Part shown: positions 1 through 5,966 of the stretch, one piece after another | How positions within the stretch are numbered: the first letter of the stretch is position 1 | Layout: the number at the start of each line of letters is the position of its first letter | Source: an uncultured Oscillibacter sp. | GTDB lineage: Bacteria; Bacillota; Clostridia; Oscillospirales; Oscillospiraceae | Direction: 5' to 3' | Assembly: GCA_904393855.1 (NCBI GenBank) | Contig: CAJFNE010000070.1 | Location: forward strand, 377 to 9,425 | Length of the DNA: 9,049 nucleotides | The notes under the pieces: generated by a model | Told to the model about the DNA's origin: nothing | Databases searched by the model: none | The model's input: the letters and a program-made list of their open reading frames with translations, nothing else | Translations under genes and position numbers: made by a program

Positions 1-4
1 CTCC

Positions 5-165
5 GGCCTAAGTGCCGCCGCTCATGCGGCGGTTGGCCTACGACACGCGCCTGCGGGCGCAGTCTTTTCGGCAAGAACAAAAAGAGAATGGGGGGTGGAA
101 TGAACCAGCCATCATCATGGCTGATGTCTCGTCCCATCGGACGCACTCCCCTCTATTTTTTGCGT
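5..165 (+). ncRNA. Possible 3' part of a structured RNA, family unknown
   Basis: Several inverted repeats follow each other here. A stem at 15-21/26-32 has loop TCAT and sits inside GGCC 5-8/35-38. A second stem lies at 47-51/56-60. GGGGGGTG (90-97) can pair with CACTCCCC (144-151), enclosing two perfect hairpins (106-112/117-123 and 130-134/139-143) as a three-way junction. A U-rich stretch (TCTATTTTTT, 152-161) follows at once, as expected for a rho-independent 3' end on the + strand. I do not recognise a family: no tmRNA, RNase P, SRP or known riboswitch core was seen. It may continue left of the window. It could instead be only the terminator region of an upstream gene. Confidence 0.4.
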
Positions 166-174
166 AAATTTTTC

Positions 175-203
175 TTGCTTTTTGCGCAAAGATATTTTAT
201 AAT
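175..203 (+). promoter_or_regulatory. Sigma-A type promoter of the 262-735 gene
   Basis: TTGCTT (175-180) and a perfect TATAAT (198-203) are separated by 17 bp inside an AT-rich stretch that contrasts with the GC-rich surroundings. Transcription would start near 210, about 50 nt before the start codon. Confidence 0.8.
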
Positions 204-215
204 GAACCTACGATA

Positions 216-236
216 GATTCCGCCTCTGCCGGAATC
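216..236 (+). other. 5' UTR hairpin
   Basis: GATTCCG (216-222) pairs perfectly with CGGAATC (230-236) around a 7-nt loop. It lies a few bases after the predicted transcription start and 12 nt before the Shine-Dalgarno sequence. No U-run follows, so it is not a terminator. A stabilising 5' stem is a reasonable guess. Confidence 0.45.
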
Positions 237-261
237 CAAAAAACGTATGGAGGTTATTTGT

Positions 262-735
262 ATGAGCTATCCCCACACTGGCAACGAAGTTTTCGTCAGC
301 TTCTCGCTGTCCAACACCATGTTTTCTGGAATCGGCAAGGGCACTATCACCCGGGAGGAGGTCTCTGCCGACTACCTGAAAGACCTCTTCGGCAAATACG
401 GCGTCATCGTCTCCGCCAAGCCGGAGCAGCGCAAGCTGCTGGAGCTGGTGAACTCCACCTATGACCTGGGCCTGGAGATCCCCGAGACCCTGAAGCTCTT
501 CCAGCTGTCGGAGAAGAACCGCCGGGTGGTCATCATCTCCGTCCAGGGCCTCCGCCGCCACAACGGCTCCCTGCTGCCGGAGTACACAGAGGAGGAGTTC
601 CAGGAGGCCACCTTCAGCTTCGTGAAGTACTACGTCCAGAGCCGCCATTATGACGATCTGGTGGCGGAGAATGAGAAACTGAAGAAGGACCTGAACGCGG
701 AGATCGCCTGGCGCACCCGCGTCTCCGATATCTGA
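262..735 (+). CDS. Conserved-looking hypothetical protein with C-terminal coiled coil
   Basis: I do not recognise a family for this 157-residue protein. The start at 262 is chosen because GGAGG (249-253) lies 8 nt upstream. An in-frame ATG at 247 overlaps that Shine-Dalgarno sequence and is unlikely. The protein is soluble, with no signal peptide or membrane segment. Its first half is mixed alpha/beta in character. The last 25 residues (about 132-150, with heptad-like AENEKLKKDLNAEI) look like a short coiled coil that could drive oligomerisation. Codon use is the same GC-rich style as the neighbours, so it appears resident. It is a single-gene unit: strong promoter at 175-203 and terminator at 754-780. 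A small regulatory or structural role is possible, but nothing in the sequence fixes it. Confidence 0.85.
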   Translation: MSYPHTGNEVFVSFSLSNTMFSGIGKGTITREEVSADYLKDLFGKYGVIVSAKPEQRKLLELVNSTYDLGLEIPETLKLFQLSEKNRRVVIISVQGLRRHNGSLLPEYTEEEFQEATFSFVKYYVQSRHYDDLVAENEKLKKDLNAEIAWRTRVSDI

Positions 736-753
736 TCTTTTCCCCCTACATGC

Positions 754-780
754 AAGGCCGCCCAAACGGGCGGCCTTTTT
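754..780 (+). terminator. Rho-independent terminator
   Basis: GGCCGCCC (756-763) pairs perfectly with GGGCGGCC (768-775) around AAAC, followed by TTTTT (776-780). Two A residues before the stem can extend the pairing into the T-run. It lies 18 nt after the stop codon of the preceding gene. Confidence 0.92.
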
Positions 781-828
781 CTGGTCCTGCGCGCGGGAGC
801 TTCCCCTCTTTCCTTTTCCCCGGGTCTG

Positions 829-837
829 TGATACACT
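829..837 (+). promoter_or_regulatory. Weak extended -10 promoter candidate for nagZ
   Basis: TG-A-TACACT (829-837) resembles an extended -10 element (4/6 to TATAAT). No good -35 is visible at the right distance. It is placed here because the strong terminator at 754-780 means the next gene needs its own promoter. Confidence 0.35.
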
Positions 838-868
838 GGACCTATCCAAGAATCAGGAGGGGCTGCCC

Positions 869-2050
869 ATGAGACGCTGGCTTTCCTTGCTTTTCACCGC
901 CCTGCTCCTGTTGGCGCTGCCCGCCTGCGGGTCTGCTCCTCAGGAGGAATCTGACAAAACCCCTGTCCAGGCGCCCATTCAGGAGAGCGAACCGGAGCCC
1001 ACGCCGGAGGAGCTGGCCGCCCAGGAGGTGGAGGACCTGCTCTCCTCCCTGACCCTGGAGGAGCAGGTAGGCCAGCTGTTCTTCGTCCGGGTACCGGAGG
1101 CGGACGCCGTGGCCGATGTCAGCACCTATCATCTGGGCGGCTATATCCTCTTCGGCCGGGATACCCAGGACAAGACCGCGAACGATCTGATTCAGACCCT
1201 CTGCGGCTATCAGGACGCCGCGGACAGCGACACCGGCATCCCCCTGCTGATCGGCGTGGATGAGGAGGGCGGCACCGTGGTACGGGTCAGCTCCAACCCC
1301 CACCTGCGCGCCTCCAAGTTCTCCTCCCCCCAGCGGCTGTACGCCGCCGGCGGCATGGACGCCATCCTCCGGGAGACCCGGGAGAAGGACCGGCTCCTCG
1401 CCGCCCTGGGCTTTAACGTCAACCTGGCCCCTGTGGCGGACGTATCCACGGACTCCGGGGATTTCATCTACGACCGCACCCTCGGCCAGGACGCCTCCGC
1501 CACGGCGGACTATGTGTCCTCCGTAGTGGAGCAGATGACCGCGGACAACATGGGTAGTGTTCTAAAGCACTTCCCCGGCTATGGAAACAACGCGGACACC
1601 CATACCGGCATCGCCCTGGACCAGCGGCCCTACGAGACCTTTACCCAAAGCGATTTTCTCCCCTTCCAGGCGGGAGCGGCGTCCGGTCGGGGAAAGACCG
1701 CCGTGCTGGTCTCCCACAACATCGTGGCGTGCATGGACCCGGACCTGCCGGCGTCCCTCTCCCCTGCTGTCCATGACGTTTTGCGCCAGGAACTGGCCTT
1801 TACCGGCGTGGTCATGACGGACGACCTGGCCATGGAGGCGGTGTCCGCCTACGCGGAGGATGGCGCCGTGGCGGTGATGGCCCTGGAGGCGGGGAACGAC
1901 CTGATCATCACCACGGACTACCGCACCCAGATCCCCAAGGTGATCGAAGCGGTGGAGAATGGCGCTCTGGACGCCTCCGTCATTGAGAACGCCTGCCGCC
2001 GGGTGCTGACCTGGAAACAGGAACTGGGTCTGATTCCCTCCGGGGCGTAG
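869..2050 (+). CDS. nagZ: GH3 beta-N-acetylhexosaminidase, NagZ-type lipoprotein
   Basis: A glycoside hydrolase family 3 enzyme, expected to remove terminal beta-N-acetylglucosamine from muropeptides at the outer face of the membrane. Residues 1-20 form a lipoprotein signal (MRRW, hydrophobic core, lipobox LPAC with Cys20). An acidic, proline-rich linker follows to about residue 50, then one (beta/alpha)8 GH3 domain (about 55-385). The substrate-binding DEEGG is at 131-135, the KHFPGYG loop at 233-239 and the D243-T-H245 acid/base dyad region next to it. The GH3 signature ends in TDDLA with D318 as nucleophile. The usual KHFPGHG His is Tyr238 here. There is no second GH3 domain, as in E. coli NagZ. 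The start is supported by AGGAGG at 855-860. It heads a likely operon with alaX. The substrate is inferred from family, not shown. Confidence 0.88.
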   Translation: MRRWLSLLFTALLLLALPACGSAPQEESDKTPVQAPIQESEPEPTPEELAAQEVEDLLSSLTLEEQVGQLFFVRVPEADAVADVSTYHLGGYILFGRDTQDKTANDLIQTLCGYQDAADSDTGIPLLIGVDEEGGTVVRVSSNPHLRASKFSSPQRLYAAGGMDAILRETREKDRLLAALGFNVNLAPVADVSTDSGDFIYDRTLGQDASATADYVSSVVEQMTADNMGSVLKHFPGYGNNADTHTGIALDQRPYETFTQSDFLPFQAGAASGRGKTAVLVSHNIVACMDPDLPASLSPAVHDVLRQELAFTGVVMTDDLAMEAVSAYAEDGAVAVMALEAGNDLIITTDYRTQIPKVIEAVENGALDASVIENACRRVLTWKQELGLIPSGA

Positions 2051-2077
2051 GGGCGACCTGTGGTCGCCTCTACGCCC
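2043..2077. repeat. REP-like long hairpin over the nagZ stop codon
   Basis: A 16-bp stem (2043-2058 with 2062-2077, one G:U pair, loop TGT) includes the nagZ stop codon at 2048-2050. No T-run follows, so it is a poor intrinsic terminator. It could be a dispersed palindromic repeat or an mRNA-stabilising 3' hairpin between nagZ and alaX. Confidence 0.6.
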
Positions 2078-2129
2078 TCGCCGCAACGCGGCACCTCTAA
2101 TCTCCATACTATGGAAAGGACCCTCCCCC

Positions 2130-3278
2130 ATGGAAACAGAAAAACTCTACTACCAAGCCCCCTATCTCACCACCTTCACTGCCCGGGTCCTCACCTGCGA
2201 GCCGGCCAAAACCGGCTTTTTGGTGACCCTGGACCGCACCGCCTTCTACCCGGAGGGCGGCGGGCAGCCGGCGGACCACGGCACGCTGGGCGGCGTCTTT
2301 GTCACGGATGTCCACGAAAGGGACGGCGTCATTTTCCACACCTGTGACGGCCCTGTGGAAGCCGGCTCCTCCGTGGAGGGCGCCATCGACTGGGCCAGGC
2401 GGTTTGACCACATGCAGCAGCACTCCGGGGAGCACATCTGCAGCGGCATGATCTGCGCCCGGTTCCACTGCGACAACGTGGGCTTCCACCTGGGCACGGA
2501 CCTGGTGACCATCGACTTCAACGCGGACATCTCCTGGGAGGAGCTGCTGGAGATCGAGGCCCAGGCCAACCGCTACCTGTGGGAGGACCACCCGGTGGAC
2601 ATCCAGCTCCGCCGGGGCGCGGAGCTGGACGCGCTGGAGTACCGCAGCAAGAAGGCCCTGGAGGGGGACGTGCGGATCGTCACCTTCCCCGGCGCGGACT
2701 GCTGCGCCTGCTGCGGCACCCACGTGGCCCGCAGCGGGGAGATCGGCCTGGTGAAATTCCTCTCCTGCCAGAAGTTCCGGGAGGGCGTTCGGATCGAACT
2801 GCTATGCGGCGGGCGGGCCCTGGCCTATCTCTCCCGGACCTGGGAACAGAACCGTCTGGTGGCGCAAAGCCTCTCCGCCAAGCCGGAACAGACGTACAGC
2901 GCCGTGACGAAGCTTCAGGGCCAGCTGTCCGACGCCGCCTTCCGGGCCGCCCGGCTGGAGGAGTCCGCCTTCTCCGCCCTGGCAGCAGAATACGCGGGGG
3001 CCGGTGATGTTCTGCTCTTCCAGCCCCCCATGCCGCCCGACAGTGTCCGGCGGCTGGCGGACACCGTGGCGAAAACCAGCGGCGCTCTGGCGGCGGTCTT
3101 TGCCGGCCAGGAGGGCAGATACAACTACGCCCTGGTCCGCTCTGACGGCGCGGACATCTCCCCCCTGGTGAAGTCCATGAACGCGGCCCTCCACGGCAAG
3201 GGCGGCGGGCGGAACGGCTTCGCCCAGGGCAGCGTGGCTGCCCGCCGGGAGGACATCGAAACCTTTTTCAGAAAGTGA
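2130..3278 (+). CDS. alaX: Alanyl-tRNA editing protein AlaX, long form
   Basis: A free-standing homologue of the AlaRS editing domain. The family hydrolyses Ser-tRNA-Ala (and in some members Gly-tRNA-Ala), preventing mistranslation of Ala codons. At 382 residues it matches the long AlaX form. An N-terminal beta-barrel-like part contains FYPEGGGQP. The editing core carries the zinc ligands H98-S-G-E-H102 and C194-x3-H198 (in CCGTHV). A DHHA1-like C-terminal domain ends with the AlaRS-type glycine-rich GGGRNGFAQGS (358-368). All expected metal ligands are present, so it should be active. The start has GGAAAGGA (2113-2120) 9 nt upstream. It follows nagZ by 79 nt, and its stop lies 8 nt before the next start, indicating co-transcription with the small downstream gene. 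Confidence 0.93.
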   Translation: METEKLYYQAPYLTTFTARVLTCEPAKTGFLVTLDRTAFYPEGGGQPADHGTLGGVFVTDVHERDGVIFHTCDGPVEAGSSVEGAIDWARRFDHMQQHSGEHICSGMICARFHCDNVGFHLGTDLVTIDFNADISWEELLEIEAQANRYLWEDHPVDIQLRRGAELDALEYRSKKALEGDVRIVTFPGADCCACCGTHVARSGEIGLVKFLSCQKFREGVRIELLCGGRALAYLSRTWEQNRLVAQSLSAKPEQTYSAVTKLQGQLSDAAFRAARLEESAFSALAAEYAGAGDVLLFQPPMPPDSVRRLADTVAKTSGALAAVFAGQEGRYNYALVRSDGADISPLVKSMNAALHGKGGGRNGFAQGSVAARREDIETFFRK

Positions 3279-3286
3279 GGCCCGCC

Positions 3287-3595
3287 ATGCAGTATCTCTG
3301 GATCAACTATCTGTCCCATGAGGAGGACGACCCCACGGAGTCCTATGTGGAGCTAGACGAGAACCGCCTGGAGCGGCGGCGCATGGATTTCTACGACAAC
3401 GGCATGGGCTTTGCCTACGGCGGGTTCTTCGGCGGGGAGGCCGTGCTGTCCAAGGTTCCCTACCCCGACCCGGTCCATACCCTGAACCGCGTGGGGGAGC
3501 TGGAGGTCCGAACCATCTCCGCCCGAGACTTTGAGTCCCTCTGGGGCCGGATGCCGGAGCGGCCCACCGGCTTCCTGGAGGCCAGCTTCTTCTGA
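3287..3595 (+). CDS. Small DUF6881-like protein
   Basis: A 102-residue soluble protein. I chose the ATG at 3287 over an in-frame GTG at 3275, because the GTG sits in the end of alaX and GAGG (3277-3280) is placed for 3287. The pattern resembles DUF6881: an N-terminal strand (MQYLWINYLSHE), then DDPTESYVELDENR, a basic strand, an FYDNG turn, and a C-terminal IS-x-x-(E/D)FE-x-(I/L)W motif (TISARDFESLW). I match this from memory and have not checked it. Function is unknown. Proteins with this fold-like pattern often sit as small orphan or possible immunity genes, but no toxin gene is beside it. It is translated from the same unit as alaX (8-nt gap) and ends at a strong terminator. Confidence 0.75.
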   Translation: MQYLWINYLSHEEDDPTESYVELDENRLERRRMDFYDNGMGFAYGGFFGGEAVLSKVPYPDPVHTLNRVGELEVRTISARDFESLWGRMPERPTGFLEASFF

Positions 3596-3606
3596 GCTTC
3601 CCCAAC

Positions 3607-3655
3607 AAAATCGCAGCCGGGACCCTGGAAGCATCCGGGTCCCGGCTGTGATTTT
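3607..3655. terminator. Bidirectional terminator between convergent genes
   Basis: A 19-bp stem (3607-3625 with 3637-3655, one G:U) has a loop that can itself pair GGA/TCC. It is flanked by AAAA on the left and TTTT on the right, so it gives a U-tract on either strand. It serves the rightward alaX unit and the leftward sulfatase gene, whose stop codon (3654-3656) overlaps the stem end. Confidence 0.9.
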
Positions 3656-5507
3656 ATCCATATTGGAAGTGGGTGCCGTAATAGTACTCCAGACTCCGGT
3701 AGGTCTCCAGCAGGGCCTGCCCCTCCGGGTCCAGCTCCGCTGTCAGCTCCCCGTTCCGAAGATAGCGGTCCACGGTGGTCAGCACGGGGATCTCCCGCCA
3801 GATGTCCGTGGTGGCCTGGGCCCAGGCGTCCCCCTCCCAGCCCACGTAGTCGAAGAGCAGGTTCATCAAAAAGCAGGAGGACACGTCCGGCCCCTCCCCC
3901 AGGAAGTCCTGCCCCAGGACCTCCTTGGCGGCGTCGTTGGCCCAGATCAGGTAGCGGGTGCCGTAGTAATTGTAGAACCCCTCCTGGGTGGAGGTGTCCA
4001 GGTTCACGCCCAGCTCCAGGTAGGCGGAGTTGTTGTAGCCCAGCCAGGGCTTGTGGTCCCCGTAGACCACCAGCACCACCGGCCGCTCCTCCTCCCGGAA
4101 CTGGTCCACCAGGGCGGAGAGCTGCTCCGCCGTGTCGGAGACGGAACCCAGGTAGTTATCCACAATGTTGGCGGTCTCCGTGGAATACCGGCCGTCGGTG
4201 TAGTGCTCCCCCCGCCAGACGCTCTCGGTATCATAGGGGCCGTGGCCCTGATACGTGACGTTGAAGGAGAAGTAGGGCTTCCCCTCCCCGTCCCGGTTGG
4301 CGGCATAGAGGTTGAAGATCTCCGGGAACAGGATGCTGTCCGGCGCGATGGCGTCGGGGGACAGCTCCTGGTAGTGGTTCTCCAGGAAGTAGTAGGTGAG
4401 AATCCCCAGGTAGGCGTTCACGTTCCGCCGGTTGTAGAACCAGTCGTAGCTGGGGTGGCTCCCCTCCACAGCGTAGCCCTGGCTGCCGAAATACCAGCCG
4501 TAGGAGTTCGTGTTAGTTCGGAAATTCCACAGGTCCGCGTAGCCGGTGAGGAAGGCCCGCTCCGTGTCCACCGTGCCGCCGGCAAAGATGTTGGTGATCA
4601 GGTCGCCGGTGTAGCTCTCCGCCTCCAGGGCGTGGTAGTCGGCGTAGGCGCTCTCCCAGTCGATGCCCTCCACGTTTTCAAACCGGGAGAAGTCCGCGAA
4701 GGCCTCCAGTTGGATTGTGATCAGGTCCACCTGCTGCCCCTCCGGGATGTCCGCCCCGGTGTAGGAGTGCAGGAGGTCCTCCGTGGCCGCCTCGTCATAG
4801 CCCTCCGGGGGCTCCACACTGTCCACGGTGATGCTGTGGAGGAAGGGATAGAGGAACCCCTTGGAGATATACAGCTGCGTGGAGGACCAGCGGTTGATAT
4901 AGTCAAAGTTCTGAGTGCCGTTGTCGTAGAGGTCGTCGTCCGCGTACACCCCGGCCACGGCCACGCAGCAGACCACCCCGGCGGCCCCCAGGCCCAGCCG
5001 GACCTGCCAGCGGGGAACGCCCCGCACTAGGAACTTCAAAAACAGCGTCCCCGCCACGATGCACAGCAGTCCGAACCAGATCCGCTTGTCCGGCGACAGG
5101 TCGTAGTTGGCGTTCTGGGTAATGGCCCCGGCCTCTCGGATATACTTGATGTCCTCAAACATCAGGGGGTCGTCCCGGCATCGGAGCAGGTAGTAGTTGG
5201 CCAGGGACAGCCCCCACACCACCACGGACGACACCAGGAACGCCGCCCACGGCCGGCCGATCAGGCCGTACAGGATCAACAGCAGCAGCAGAACCGGCAG
5301 GATGTTCAGCACCGCGATGAGAGGATGCTCAAAATAGCTCTTCATCAGCGCCTTGGCATAGGTGCCGTAGGCGAAGAGCAGGGACAGCACCCCCAGGCAG
5401 ATCCCCGCCAGCAGCAGGACCCCTCCGTTCCAGGTCCAGAACAGAACCTTCCGCCGGGGGTTCAGCCCCGCGGAAGAGGTGCCGAACAGCCAAAAATCTT
5501 TCAACAT
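3654..5507 (-). CDS. LTA synthase family membrane sulfatase
   Basis: A polytopic membrane enzyme of the alkaline phosphatase/sulfatase superfamily, probably moving glycerol-phosphate (or a related group) onto an envelope polymer outside the cell. It has 617 residues from ATG 5507, behind AAAGGAGG. An upstream in-frame ATG at 5543 is less likely. Five hydrophobic segments (about 21-47, 62-84, 86-108, 143-163, 170-189) precede an extracellular catalytic domain, as in LtaS. Motifs: IQLEAF with metal ligand E268, GGTVDTE with probable nucleophile T312, QGHGP with H422, and YGDHKPW with D484/H485. The motifs differ somewhat from classical LtaS (GGT for GKT), so the acceptor or donor could differ and no symbol is given. 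It is transcribed alone; no clear promoter is seen in the palindromic leader. Confidence 0.9.
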   Translation of the reverse strand: MLKDFWLFGTSSAGLNPRRKVLFWTWNGGVLLLAGICLGVLSLLFAYGTYAKALMKSYFEHPLIAVLNILPVLLLLLILYGLIGRPWAAFLVSSVVVWGLSLANYYLLRCRDDPLMFEDIKYIREAGAITQNANYDLSPDKRIWFGLLCIVAGTLFLKFLVRGVPRWQVRLGLGAAGVVCCVAVAGVYADDDLYDNGTQNFDYINRWSSTQLYISKGFLYPFLHSITVDSVEPPEGYDEAATEDLLHSYTGADIPEGQQVDLITIQLEAFADFSRFENVEGIDWESAYADYHALEAESYTGDLITNIFAGGTVDTERAFLTGYADLWNFRTNTNSYGWYFGSQGYAVEGSHPSYDWFYNRRNVNAYLGILTYYFLENHYQELSPDAIAPDSILFPEIFNLYAANRDGEGKPYFSFNVTYQGHGPYDTESVWRGEHYTDGRYSTETANIVDNYLGSVSDTAEQLSALVDQFREEERPVVLVVYGDHKPWLGYNNSAYLELGVNLDTSTQEGFYNYYGTRYLIWANDAAKEVLGQDFLGEGPDVSSCFLMNLLFDYVGWEGDAWAQATTDIWREIPVLTTVDRYLRNGELTAELDPEGQALLETYRSLEYYYGTHFQYG

Positions 5508-5530
5508 CCATCCTCCTTTACAGATCAGGC

Positions 5531-5553
5531 AGGGGGCGGGCAATCGCCCGCCC
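5531..5553. repeat. GC-rich hairpin repeat, copy A
   Basis: GGGCGGGC (5534-5541), loop AATC, GCCCGCCC (5546-5553). The 23 bases 5531-5553 recur exactly at 5719-5741. It lies 24 nt upstream of the sulfatase start, so it would be in that mRNA's leader. No U-tract. Confidence 0.85.
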
Positions 5554-5554
5554 T

Positions 5555-5580
5555 TCAGCTTGCTGTATACAGCAAGCTGA
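5555..5580. repeat. Perfect 26-bp palindrome
   Basis: Every base of 5555-5567 pairs with 5568-5580, with no loop; the centre is TGTATACA. It can be read as a dimeric protein-binding site or as an element end. Its position 48 nt or more upstream of the sulfatase start would suit an operator, but no promoter can be placed with confidence. Confidence 0.85.
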
Positions 5581-5582
5581 GC

Positions 5583-5619
5583 AAGTTACCAGAATTTAGC
5601 TGAAATTCTGGTAACTTTT
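5583..5619. repeat. 15-bp perfect hairpin with short T-run on + strand
   Basis: AAGTTACCAGAATTT (5583-5597) and its exact complement (5603-5617) flank loop AGCTG. TTTT at 5616-5619 follows on the + strand, but there is no rightward gene to terminate; on the minus strand no U-tract follows. It lies 2 bases from the 26-bp palindrome and is best seen as part of one compound palindromic element. Confidence 0.8.
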
Positions 5620-5673
5620 GATTTCAATGGTGCAGGGCACCCTTCCTGGGTTCCCCGCACACACCCCTCCTTC

Positions 5674-5693
5674 CCGGAATCCTCATATTCCGG
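5674..5693. repeat. Short inverted repeat
   Basis: CCGGAAT (5674-5680) and ATTCCGG (5687-5693) flank CCTCAT. A 5-bp hairpin GGTGC/GCACC also lies at 5629-5641. No clear role. The segment between the two copies of the GC-rich hairpin holds no gene. Confidence 0.5.
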
Positions 5694-5717
5694 ATAAAAA
5701 CGATATGACGATAGGCT

Positions 5718-5745
5718 GAGGGGGCGGGCAATCGCCCGCCCCCTC
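5718..5745. repeat. GC-rich hairpin repeat, copy B
   Basis: A perfect 12-bp stem (5718-5729 with 5734-5745) with loop AATC. It shares 23 identical bases with copy A, 188 bp away in the same orientation. No U-tract on either strand. Confidence 0.85.
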
Positions 5746-5757
5746 CTGTCCGTTTGA

Positions 5758-5838
5758 TCAATACGCCAGCTTTTCCATGAGATAGCTCTTCAGCTGGTCG
5801 ATGGGCAATCGCACCTGCGCTCCCACATCAGCGTCCCG
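5758..5838 (-). pseudogene. Relic of a second glyQS 3' end
   Basis: Read on the minus strand, this encodes QVRLPIDQLKSYLMEKLAY followed by TGA. That is the C-terminus of the intact glyQS immediately upstream, with one residue changed (Met for Ala). Over 5761-5817 I count 50 of 57 identical bases against 5970-6026; five of the seven changes are silent. Weaker similarity (RD-x-D pattern) may reach 5838, where a hairpin begins. Nothing of the preceding 440 or so residues remains and there is no start. The stop codon differs (TGA against TAA). It is most simply the tail of a former, diverged glyQS copy left after recombination, rather than a recent duplication. Confidence 0.85.
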
Positions 5839-5849
5839 CTGATGCGGGG
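5821..5849. repeat. Hairpin at the edge of the glyQS relic
   Basis: CATCAGCG (5826-5833), TCC, CGCTGATG (5837-5844) form a perfect 8-bp stem. After one A:C mismatch, CCC (5822-5824) pairs with GGG (5846-5848). It marks where similarity to glyQS fades and may be the end of an inserted element. Confidence 0.65.
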
Positions 5850-5869
5850 CCCCAAGGCATCCCAATCCT

Positions 5870-5917
5870 CAGGCAAAATGAATTTGCCTTCCGGCGAGAT
5901 TTTGCCTGCGGCAAAAT
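5870..5917. repeat. Nested GGCAAAAT inverted repeats
   Basis: Four arms of one motif allow alternative pairings: AGGCAAA/TTTGCCT (5871-5877/5883-5889), CAGGCAAAAT/ATTTTGCCTG (5870-5879/5899-5908, perfect 10 bp) and ATTTTGCC/GGCAAAAT (5899-5906/5910-5917). The three hairpins are mutually exclusive in part. No coding gene is supported here. It looks like a dispersed palindromic element inserted downstream of glyQS. Confidence 0.7.
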
Positions 5918-5927
5918 GCTCGGACGC

Positions 5928-5941
5928 CGCGCCGCGGCGCG
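5928..5941. repeat. 14-bp GC-only palindrome
   Basis: CGCGCCGCGGCGCG is a perfect palindrome centred on CCGCGG, 25 bp from the glyQS stop. No terminator with a U-tract is visible between glyQS and this point. Confidence 0.6.
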
Positions 5942-5966
5942 CATGGAGCAGGCAGGGCAGAACTGC

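Noticed and set aside
1..216. Open + frame from the left edge to the TAG at 214-216
   Set aside because: It runs through the hairpins, the T-rich tract and the promoter of the next gene. Its composition is not protein-like and no Shine-Dalgarno sequence supports the ATG at 88. The flanking sequence would decide.
3531..5030. Long open frame on the + strand (about 499 codons)
   Set aside because: It is antisense to the sulfatase gene, whose catalytic motifs and membrane segments are clear. The + strand product is Val/Gly/Leu-rich with no domain, as expected of a GC-rich shadow.
5583..5619. Hairpin plus TTTT as a rightward terminator
   Set aside because: No rightward gene lies upstream, and the T-run is short. 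It is better explained as part of the palindrome cluster.
5603..5664. Minus-strand micro-ORF starting at GTG 5664 beside GGAGG
   Set aside because: The gap between GGAGG (5670-5666) and the GTG is one base, too short for initiation, and the frame ends inside the palindromic hairpin.
5531..5745. Repeated hairpins as a possible CRISPR array
   Set aside because: There are only two copies, 188 bp apart, with palindromic unrelated sequence between them and no cas genes.
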